From Caldimicrobium sp. (GTDB lineage: Bacteria; Desulfobacterota; Thermodesulfobacteria; Thermodesulfobacteriales; Thermodesulfobacteriaceae): a DNA stretch of 64,000 nt. The translations under genes and the position numbers were made by a program. The stretch lies in NCBI GenBank assembly GCA_025059715.1, contig JANXCE010000003.1, forward strand, positions 1-64,000, written 5' to 3'. Shown one piece after another: positions 45,245 through 52,035 of this stretch (within the stretch, counting starts at the first letter, position 1; every line of letters begins with the position of its first letter). The notes under the pieces were generated by a model. That model was not told the origin of the DNA, did no database searches, and worked only from the letters and a program-made list of their open reading frames with translations.

Positions 45245-45272
45245 ATTATACTACAAAAGATTCAAAAATCAA
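45245..45272 (-). promoter_or_regulatory. Sigma-70 promoter of tRNA-Leu
   Basis: On the minus strand -35 TTGATT (45267-45272) and perfect -10 TATAAT (45245-45250) with a 16-base spacer; the -10 ends 12 bases before the tRNA. The IS relic copy C ends 7 bases upstream of the -35. It may also serve the FmdB-type gene and fixABCX because only 27 bases separate the tRNA from the next start. Confidence 0.8.
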
Positions 45273-45279
45273 GTTAAAT

Positions 45280-45735
45280 TGTATAAGTCCATAGGTTTTT
45301 AGGCTGAGGGGAATCCTCGTTAAATTTATAACAAATCCACTCCAAAGGCAATACACGCCCAAGACCACTATGTGCCTCTCCGTTTTTATATCATATCAAA
45401 TACCTCATAAGCTCCCTGTTAAACTTCTCCAAATCCTCCTTCAATATTTACTCCCCATACTTAATAAACTTCTCCTCCAATGTCCTGTTAAACCTCTCTA
45501 CATACCCATTACCTCCCTCTTAAATTTTCCCCGCAACCTCACCTAAAAAACTTAACCCCCATAACCGTCTTGATACCCCTTATCTCAAAAAGTTACCTCC
45601 TTAAATTTCCTCCAAGAATCACTCCCACTTTCGCTCGATAAATAACTATACCCGTAGTAGTCTAAATACGACTTCTTTTCTTTAGGATGTATCTTTTGCT
45701 TAAAGTTTTCATTGTAGTTATGCACCACCCTTATA
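45280..45735 (-). mobile_element. Decayed insertion sequence, copy C
   Basis: Minus-strand relic of the same element. The right terminus TGTATAAGTCCATAGG (in plus orientation) begins at 45280. Internal homology follows copy D through the C-terminal block. In contrast to copies A and B, the two late deletions are absent. A large internal deletion joins the N-terminal part (AGAAAAGAAGTCG block at about 45670) to the block corresponding to 48026 onward. A remnant frame includes YLSSESGSDSWRKFK. Left end not recognised. Together with the promoter, it accounts for the gene-free stretch 45234-45780. Confidence 0.75.
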
Positions 45736-45780
45736 CTGATAAAGAGAGCACAAAAAACAATACTTGTAAGGTGCTTTTGA

Positions 45781-46809
45781 TTAGGTTTCATTGACTCTAT
45801 AGCCAAATTGTTGAATTACTTCCATGGGGTTTGAAGCAAGAATAAGCTCCCGGTGAAGCTTTTTTAGTTTTTCTCGGTCAGTTTCCGCCTTGATCTGCTC
45901 TTCAAGACCTTTTGGCACGCTCCCAAGCTTCACCTCTACCACCTCAAGCACCATCTCCTGAGCATCTTCTAATAGCCCCTCAAACTTTCCTTCAAGTCTC
46001 CCCTCAAGCCTTCCCTGCTGTATGCCCTGCTGAAAACCCAACTCATATTTCCTCTCTGAATAGGTCTTCAACTCAAACTCCACTCTCTCACCCCCCACTT
46101 CTCCTAATTTAATCAACACCTCCTCCTCGTCAAGACCCTTCTCCTTTGACACTATCAATACAAACAACTCCACATACCATCTTTCCATCTCCCCTAACTT
46201 CCCCACCACCTCTACAAACCTCACTATCCCCTTCAATAACTCTTCAAGCGGTCTGTCAAGATTCCTAAGCAAATAAAGATATGCATACACCACACTATAA
46301 AGCTCAATCCCCTTCAAAAGGTCCTCTCGGTTAAGGCTTACCAAGTCAAGAAGTAACACTCTGTAGTTTAGAAAGTAAGACCTAATCTCAGCAGGTATTT
46401 CAAAGAGTTCCACAAACTCAACGGGATAGAGCCAAGGCCTTTCTCCGTGATAGAAGATGAAGGGAAGCACGGGAATAGGTTTTGAGCCTTCTTTGAGGGC
46501 TTTTTCAAAAAGAGCGGAAATGTAGTTTAAGATTTGAGCGTAAGCTGAGATGTCCTGATAGGATTTGTGTTCGAGGAGGATGTAGATTTGAAGAGGTTTT
46601 CCGAGGAGGGGGACTTGGGAGATGAGGTCAGGAAGGAGGCGTTTTTCTTTGGGAAGGGAGATTTGTTCTTCAGGCACCAGAGAGAGTTGAGAGAGGTCTA
46701 AGTGGGGAAGGAGGTCCTTTGGGAGAAATTCTTGAAGAAAGGCCTTAAGATTTTCAGGGTCTTTAAGGATTGCCTTGGCATAGAGATCGTAGGCCTTAAG
46801 CTCAGCCAT
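45781..46809 (-). CDS. Rpn-family (PD-(D/E)XK) nuclease/transposase-like protein
   Basis: 342 residues of the Rpn/YhgA-like family, recombination-promoting nucleases. The nuclease core shows an acidic residue in RLLPDLISQV near 60 and YILLEHKS near 75-83 (E-x-K). The middle is helical with LLEHKSYQDISAYAQILNY. The C-terminal part has GFQQGIQQGRLEGRLEG, a repeat typical of the family. It is followed on the same strand by IS relic C, 45 bases away. It has no functional link to its neighbours. Likely an accessory mobile gene; activity untested. Confidence 0.85.
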   Translation of the reverse strand: MAELKAYDLYAKAILKDPENLKAFLQEFLPKDLLPHLDLSQLSLVPEEQISLPKEKRLLPDLISQVPLLGKPLQIYILLEHKSYQDISAYAQILNYISALFEKALKEGSKPIPVLPFIFYHGERPWLYPVEFVELFEIPAEIRSYFLNYRVLLLDLVSLNREDLLKGIELYSVVYAYLYLLRNLDRPLEELLKGIVRFVEVVGKLGEMERWYVELFVLIVSKEKGLDEEEVLIKLGEVGGERVEFELKTYSERKYELGFQQGIQQGRLEGRLEGKFEGLLEDAQEMVLEVVEVKLGSVPKGLEEQIKAETDREKLKKLHRELILASNPMEVIQQFGYRVNET

Positions 46810-47333
46810 AGAGGAAGTATAAGGGAAATCTGTTGAGAAGGCAAGAGTTTATGTGAGAAAGCTTTGGAATTATGTTTCAGCGTTTTGATTTATATGAGTA
46901 TCTGGGTATTGTGTTAGAAAGGATTCTCTGTTAGGTCTTCTTGACTTTGTTACTTCTTTCTTTATGGGATCCCTTTGAAAGCGGAGCGATCCTTTTCTCT
47001 GCAATCCCCTTTGAAGCGGGACGGGTTGCACCCCTAACCCCATACAAGCCTCATCAATCAAGCCTTATGATTGTTTAGAATAAACTATATTATGCAAATT
47101 GACCTTCTGAAAGCATTTATCTATCAGATCCTGCCGATTATGGTAAATTAATCATAAAATTGTATACTTTATATAGTTCCACCAAATTAACTACCTTCAC
47201 TTGTCAAGGAACTCTCTATCTTCCCTTGTTTTTAACCCATTTTTTTCAAAAAAGTGAAGAGGGAGAGCGATTGCTCTAAGGGTGATATCTTTACTGCTCG
47301 TTTACAGAGACCCTTGAACTTACACAAAAATGA
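46810..47333. other. Gene-free stretch between the Rpn gene and IS copy D
   Basis: No credible gene on either strand. It contains a pair of similar 22-24 base segments (see 46969-47030). The right part is AT-rich with a run of T and an approach to the IS left end. A promoter for the minus-strand Rpn gene should lie here, but no good -10/-35 pair was recognised. Confidence 0.5.
46969..47030. repeat. Two similar GC-richer segments with an imperfect palindrome
   Basis: ATCCCTTTGAAAGCGGAGCG (46969-46988) and ATCCCCTTTGAAGCGGGACG (47004-47023) are diverged copies 35 bases apart. The second lies within TGCAATCCC...GGGTTGCA, an imperfect inverted repeat (47000-47030). They are richer in G/C than the surroundings. 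A degenerate CRISPR repeat pair is possible, but no array follows. Confidence 0.4.
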
Positions 47334-48392
47334 TGCATAAGTTCAAGATCTTTTTAGAAGGAAAAAAGTGTTAACATTGAAAATCAATATCAAAGAAAGG
47401 AGGGAAAAATGTCAAAGAAAATAAGAGGTAAGTTCGGTGTTCCTATGTTTAGCTTCTCACTAACCCCTTCTTCCATCAAAGATTTAAAAATGCTGCAAAG
47501 ACTTGAAGCAATCAAAGATGCATCCCAAAGAAAAGAAGTCGCCTTTAGACTAAAGGTCAGCGAATTTCACAACTCCTCTGGCACCAAAGCCACAGTTGAC
47601 CAAAGGGGAAATGCTCAAAGAGGTAGCAAATGAGGTAATAGAGTATATGTTGGATTACAGGAGAGAACCTTTTCGCATAGGCAAGGAAAAGCTTAAGCCT
47701 TTGGTGGATAGATTTTGTAGGGAGAGGGGTATAGCTTTGGTAGCAGTATCTACGATTGGAAGGATTATAAAGTATTTGAAAGAAAGGGGGTTACTTCGAG
47801 GAGAGGAAGTGAAGAAGCTTAGTTATTATGGGAAGACGGGAAGGTTTATTGAGAGGGAGAAGAGGAGGAGGAAGAGGAAGCGGTATAGAGGTGGTAGGAG
47901 GGGATTACAGCCTGGGGACTTGGTGCAGATGGATGCAATTGTGTATTTTTTGGATGGGATTAGGAGGTATGTTTTGGTAGCAAATGATGTGGCTAGTAGA
48001 TTTGGATTTGCGTTTGAAGAGCAGTCATTTATCGAGTAGCATTGGGAGGGACTTTTGGAGTAAGTTTAAGGCGGAGGCTCCTTTTGAGATAAGGGGCGTA
48101 AAGACGATAATGGGTGATAAGTCTTTAGGGGAATTGGCGAAGGAGCTTGAGAGGGAGGGAATGGGTATGTAGAGAGGTTTAACAGGACATTGGAGGAGGA
48201 GTTTATTGAGTATAGGGAGTGGATGTTGAAGGATGATTTGGAGGAGTTTAACCGTGAGCTAATGAGGTATTTGATATGGTATAATACGGAGAGGGTGCAT
48301 AGTGGGCTTGGGAATGTATCGCCTTTGGAGTGGATTTGTTATAAATTTTATGAGAATTCCCCTCAGTCTAAAATCATATGGACTTATACAAA
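47334..48392 (+). mobile_element. Insertion sequence of integrase-core (IS481-like) type, copy D, longest but inactive
   Basis: About 1.06 kb. The imperfect inverted ends are TGCATAAGTTCAAGATC (left) and, read inward on the other strand, TGTATAAGTCCATATGATT (right). Inside is one broken transposase gene (next entry). No clear target duplication was seen. It is the reference for copies A (5817), B (7548) and C (45280). Assignment to IS481 is by protein resemblance only. The right end lies 5 bases upstream of the pilT promoter. Confidence 0.8.
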
Positions 48393-48399
48393 CCATTGA
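47409..48399 (+). pseudogene. Broken DDE integrase-core transposase
   Basis: It starts with a strong ribosome site (AAAGGAGGG) before ATG 47409. The first frame encodes an N-terminal helical region (MLQRLEAIKDASQRKEVAFRL), then shifts: about 80 bases for the helix-turn-helix, present in copy A, are missing. The next frame (47596-48039) encodes a linker and the first catalytic region LVQMDAIVYFLDG with NDVASRFGFAFE. After a second frameshift the remainder reads in another frame (GRDFWSKFKAEAPFEIRG, IMGDKSLGELAKELE). A third break precedes the C-terminal part (EEEFIEYREWMLKDD to WYNTERVHSGLGNVSPLEW, 48190-48399). The middle acidic site appears altered (GDKSLGE where DNGSEF would be expected). 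Confidence 0.85.
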
Positions 48400-48424
48400 C
48401 AAAAAAATTGAAATTCTGTAAAAT
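48398..48424 (+). promoter_or_regulatory. Promoter of the pilT operon
   Basis: Perfect -35 TTGACA (48398-48403) with -10 TAAAAT (48419-48424) about 15 bases later; TAGAAT at 48427-48432 is an alternative -10 with too long a spacer. Start of pilT is about 20 bases downstream. The IS right end is 5 bases upstream of the -35. Confidence 0.6.
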
Positions 48425-48444
48425 TGTAGAATACAGAGGGTTTA

Positions 48445-49536
48445 ATGGCTAAACTTGATCCCTTTTTCAAACTAATAGTAGAAACAGGCGCCTCCGACTT
48501 ACATCTCTCTGTAGGTAATCCGCCTTTAATTAGGCTTCATGGGGATCTTCAAAGGGTGAAGTATAAGGTTTTAGAAGAAGAGGAGCTAAGAGAGATGTTG
48601 TATGAAGTTGCGCCTGAAGAGATTATTAAGCGGTTTGAAGAAGAGGGTGAGGTTGACTTTGGATTGGAAGTTCCTGGGGTAGCTCGCTTTAGAGCAAATT
48701 ATTATAAGGAAAGAAGGGGAATTGCAGCTGCTTTTAGGGTTATACCCACTAAGGTCAAAACTATTGAAGAGCTTGGTCTGCCCCCCATCTTAAATAAACT
48801 GGCCCTTTTACCAAAGGGATTAGTGCTTGTTACTGGTCCTACGGGATCAGGGAAGTCAACAACTCTGGCTGCAATTATAGATTATGCAAATAGAATGCGC
48901 TATGACCACATAATAACCATCGAGGATCCCATAGAGTTTATCCATGAACCGCAAAATTGTTTAGTAAATCAAAGAGAACTTGGCACCCACACTAAGTCCT
49001 TTGCTAATGCCCTTCGAGCAGCCTTGCGAGAAGATCCTGACATAATTTTAGTAGGCGAAATGAGAGATAGAGAAACTATTGCCCTGGCAATAGAAGCTAC
49101 CCTTACTGGGCATTTAGTTCTATCTACGCTTCATACCATTTCGGCTGCCCAAACGATTAATCGAATTATTGATGTCTTTCCAGCCGATGAGCAAGCTCAA
49201 ATAAGAACTACTTTGTCTGAGGCTCTGAGAGCGGTTATATCCCAAACTATGTTTAAAAGAATAGATAGGCCTGGGAGAGTTGTAGCTACAGAAATTTTAA
49301 TTGCTACGCCTGCAGTCAGAAATCTTATCCGTGAAGGCAAGATCCATCAAATTCCCTCAATGATTCAGACTGGTAAAAAATTTGGCATGATGAGTCTAGA
49401 TGATTGTATTATGGATTATTTGAAAAAGGGTATAATAAGCCCAGAGGAAGCCTTCATAAAGGCAATAGATAAAACGAGATTTTTACCCTTTATTCAGAAT
49501 AGGGAAGTCATAGATTTTACAGAGTTGCCGGGCTAA
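48445..49536 (+). CDS. pilT: Type IV pilus retraction ATPase PilT
   Basis: Hexameric ATPase that retracts type IV pili, 363 residues. LDPFFKLIVETGASDLHLSVG at the start, Walker A GPTGSGKST near residue 130, Asp-box and Walker B DPDIILVGEMRD near 194, His-box LSTLHT near 226, and the PilT-specific AVRNLIREGK near 290. First gene of a run (pilT, pilU-like, unknown, galU, priA). Confidence 0.95.
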   Translation: MAKLDPFFKLIVETGASDLHLSVGNPPLIRLHGDLQRVKYKVLEEEELREMLYEVAPEEIIKRFEEEGEVDFGLEVPGVARFRANYYKERRGIAAAFRVIPTKVKTIEELGLPPILNKLALLPKGLVLVTGPTGSGKSTTLAAIIDYANRMRYDHIITIEDPIEFIHEPQNCLVNQRELGTHTKSFANALRAALREDPDIILVGEMRDRETIALAIEATLTGHLVLSTLHTISAAQTINRIIDVFPADEQAQIRTTLSEALRAVISQTMFKRIDRPGRVVATEILIATPAVRNLIREGKIHQIPSMIQTGKKFGMMSLDDCIMDYLKKGIISPEEAFIKAIDKTRFLPFIQNREVIDFTELPG

Positions 49537-49541
49537 AAGGT

Positions 49542-50705
49542 GTGCTTACGGAGTTAGAGTTAAGAGATCTGATAAGTAAACTTGCTAATTACGAACCCGG
49601 AATATCAGACATCTTTATCCTTTCAGGTTATCCCTTTCAACTTGTTGTCTATGGAAAAATCAAGTCAGTATATCTTCCAGATTATCCCATTGAGCGCTTG
49701 AAACCCTTTCAGGTTGAGCAAATAGCCCTTCTTTTGCTTAGAGATAAAGCATACCTTTATTATAAACTTTTTAAAGATGGATACGCAGATTTATCTTACT
49801 ATGTTGATGATCAAACGCGTTTTAGAGTGAATATCTTTTCTCGTCAAAGAGTTTACAACATAATTATGAGGAAACTCTCTGGTAAGATCAAGAGCATCGA
49901 AGAACTTGGTTTGCCTCAAGTTTTTTACAAAATGGCCAAGGAAAAATTTGGTATCATTTTTGTTACTGGAGCAACAGGCCAAGGGAAGACTACTACTTTG
50001 GCAGCACTTCTCCACGAGATAAACAAGAATGAACCAGTGCACATTCTTACCTTAGAGGACCCTGTAGAATTCATACATACTCCAATAAAAGCAACAATTA
50101 ACCAGAGGGAGCTGGGAACAGATTTTTCAAGCTTTGCGGAGGGACTAAGAGCAGCCCTTAGGCAGGCACCCCATGTCATTCTGGTAGGAGAGATTCGGGA
50201 TCGAGAAACTATGGATATAGCCTTGACAGCTGCGGAAACAGGTCATCTCGTCTTTTCAACCTTGCACACCATCGGAGCTGGTCAAACTATAAATAGAATT
50301 ATTGGCTTTTATAGTAAAGAAGAAGAAAGCCAAATTAGACAAAGATTAGCCTCTGCCCTAAAGTGGATTGTGGGACAAAAGCTCCTGCCAAAAGTTGATG
50401 GAGGCAGGATAGCAGTATTTGACATTCTTTACAACAATCTCCGCGCAAGAGAAATTATACTCACAGGGGAGTCAGAAGGTAAAACCTTTTATGATGTGAT
50501 GACTCAGGGGACCCCCTTCGGAATGCAAACCTTTGATCAAAATCTCATAGAGGTGTTTAAAAAGGGCCTTATAGATGAAGAAACCGCCTATTACCACGCC
50601 TTAAGAAAAGACATAGTAGCAAGACAAATTGAATTAATTAAGAAACAAAAGGGAGTAGAGATTTCCATTGATAAGCTAGAAATTGAGGGAAAGGGAGTTA
50701 AATGA
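49542..50705 (+). CDS. pilU: PilT/PilU-like ATPase
   Basis: Second motor ATPase, 387 residues. Walker A is GATGQGKTTT near residue 148, Walker B APHVILVGEIRDRE near 208, and His-box FSTLHTIGAG near 237. It lacks the AIRNLIRE motif of PilT (NLRAREIILTGESEGK in its place), which is typical of PilU. The GTG start at 49542 lies 5 bases after pilT. It ends within an ATGA overlap with the next gene. Confidence 0.85.
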   Translation: MLTELELRDLISKLANYEPGISDIFILSGYPFQLVVYGKIKSVYLPDYPIERLKPFQVEQIALLLLRDKAYLYYKLFKDGYADLSYYVDDQTRFRVNIFSRQRVYNIIMRKLSGKIKSIEELGLPQVFYKMAKEKFGIIFVTGATGQGKTTTLAALLHEINKNEPVHILTLEDPVEFIHTPIKATINQRELGTDFSSFAEGLRAALRQAPHVILVGEIRDRETMDIALTAAETGHLVFSTLHTIGAGQTINRIIGFYSKEEESQIRQRLASALKWIVGQKLLPKVDGGRIAVFDILYNNLRAREIILTGESEGKTFYDVMTQGTPFGMQTFDQNLIEVFKKGLIDEETAYYHALRKDIVARQIELIKKQKGVEISIDKLEIEGKGVK

Positions 50706-51157
50706 CCATAGATTTAAAGGATCTGCTTATTGAAAAGCCAGTTACCCTTTGTTATTGGAAATTAGCGGAAAACTGGCAAGTTCTAAAGGATTACTTTGAA
50801 AGAGAAACGGAATTTAAGCTTATTTCCACACCTGAGGAAATATCATCTTGGATCACTGCCACTGATGTTCATAATATAATCATAGGTCTTGAGGATCCTA
50901 AGACTATTAAGGAAATAAGTCCGCACATAGAAGCCATACCTCTTGAGAAGAGACGAAAGATTTTCCTTTTATTAGTATCCATTGGAGTTACCACCCTTGA
51001 TCCAAAAGAGGCCTTCCTTTACTCGGTAAATCTTGTGCTTAATCCCGCAGATGTGAAGGAACTTGAACGAATTTATCTTAAGTGTAAACGCTATTGGGAA
51101 AGCCTGTATAGAGGTTTTAATGGTGTTTATCAAAAAGTTATGGAGGTTATTTTATGA
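50702..51157 (+). CDS. Unknown protein of the pilT/pilU cluster, possible degenerate receiver
   Basis: 151 residues, no confident family. Strand/helix pattern resembles a receiver fold: a buried strand HNIIIGLEDP near residue 60, then KIFLLLVSIG near 86, and a final NLVLNPADVKELERIYLKC near 112. Acidic phospho-site residues are not evident (E, D of GLEDP are one turn late). It overlaps pilU by 4 bases at the start and galU by 4 bases at the end, so it is translated with both. A role in controlling the pilus motors is plausible but unproven. Confidence 0.6.
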   Translation: MTIDLKDLLIEKPVTLCYWKLAENWQVLKDYFERETEFKLISTPEEISSWITATDVHNIIIGLEDPKTIKEISPHIEAIPLEKRRKIFLLLVSIGVTTLDPKEAFLYSVNLVLNPADVKELERIYLKCKRYWESLYRGFNGVYQKVMEVIL

Positions 51158-52029
51158 TCAGAAAGGCAGTTTTACCAGTTGCAGGGTTAGGCACTCGGAT
51201 GCTCCCTGTTACCAAGGTAATTCCCAAAGAACTATTACCACTTCTTAATCGGCCAGTAATTGAATATGTGGTGGATGAGATTATAGCCTCTGGGTTTGAT
51301 AGTCTAATTTTTGTTATCTCTTACGGAAAGGAAGCTATTCTTGATTATTTTGACATAGACTCCGGCTTGAAAAGTTTCTTGAAAGAGCGAAACAAAGAGG
51401 CACTTTTAAAATTAGTTGAAGAGGTTGAGGAAAAAATCAAGTATCTAAGCTCTGTAAGGCAAAAGATTCCCCAAGGCCTTGGACATGCAGTATTGATGGC
51501 GGAGAGATTGGTAGGTCAAGAACCCTTTGCGGTGGTATTAGGGGATGACCTCGTTGATAGTGATGTGCCTTGTCTAAAACAAATGACAGAAATATATCTA
51601 CGATTATCTGTTAGATCTAACAAACCAAGTCTTATTGCCTTAGAGGAAGTTCCCCTGGAAGATGTCTCTAAGTATGGAATTATTGATGGCGAGAGGATTG
51701 AAGAAGATCTGATCTTGATTAAAAGGGTCGTGGAAAAACCTGCTCCAGAAGAGGCTCCCTCAACTTTATCTATAATTGGAAGGTATATTTTCGATCCTAT
51801 CATCTTTGAGTTTCTAAAAGGGCTTCCTAAGGTCTCAGGTGAGTATCAACTTACCGATGGGATACAAGCTATGATTGATGAAGGGTATCCAGTGTATGGC
51901 TACCTCTTTAAAGGTAAAAGGCTTGATACTGGAAATCTTAAGGGTTTTTTTGAGGCAACCCTCCATTATGCTCTAAAGGATAGTTCTCTTAGAGAAGTGC
52001 TCAGGAACTTTTGTTCTAAGGTTTCGTAA
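51154..52029 (+). CDS. galU: UTP--glucose-1-phosphate uridylyltransferase
   Basis: Makes UDP-glucose for cell-surface glycans, 291 residues. The signature KAVLPVAGLGTRMLPVTKVI-like N-terminus, with KEL, then VLGDDLVDSDVPCL near residue 130, and ILVEKPAPEEAPS region near 200, match the family. The start overlaps the preceding gene by 4 bases. priA follows after 6 bases. Confidence 0.96.
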   Translation: MIRKAVLPVAGLGTRMLPVTKVIPKELLPLLNRPVIEYVVDEIIASGFDSLIFVISYGKEAILDYFDIDSGLKSFLKERNKEALLKLVEEVEEKIKYLSSVRQKIPQGLGHAVLMAERLVGQEPFAVVLGDDLVDSDVPCLKQMTEIYLRLSVRSNKPSLIALEEVPLEDVSKYGIIDGERIEEDLILIKRVVEKPAPEEAPSTLSIIGRYIFDPIIFEFLKGLPKVSGEYQLTDGIQAMIDEGYPVYGYLFKGKRLDTGNLKGFFEATLHYALKDSSLREVLRNFCSKVS

Positions 52030-52035
52030 ATTTTA

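Noticed and set aside
46969-47030. CRISPR array
   Set aside because: Only two diverged units without conserved length or spacer; kept only as a low-interest curiosity.
46870-47061. Minus-strand frame upstream of the Rpn gene
   Set aside because: No ribosome site or family resemblance, and it overlaps the paired repeat-like segments.
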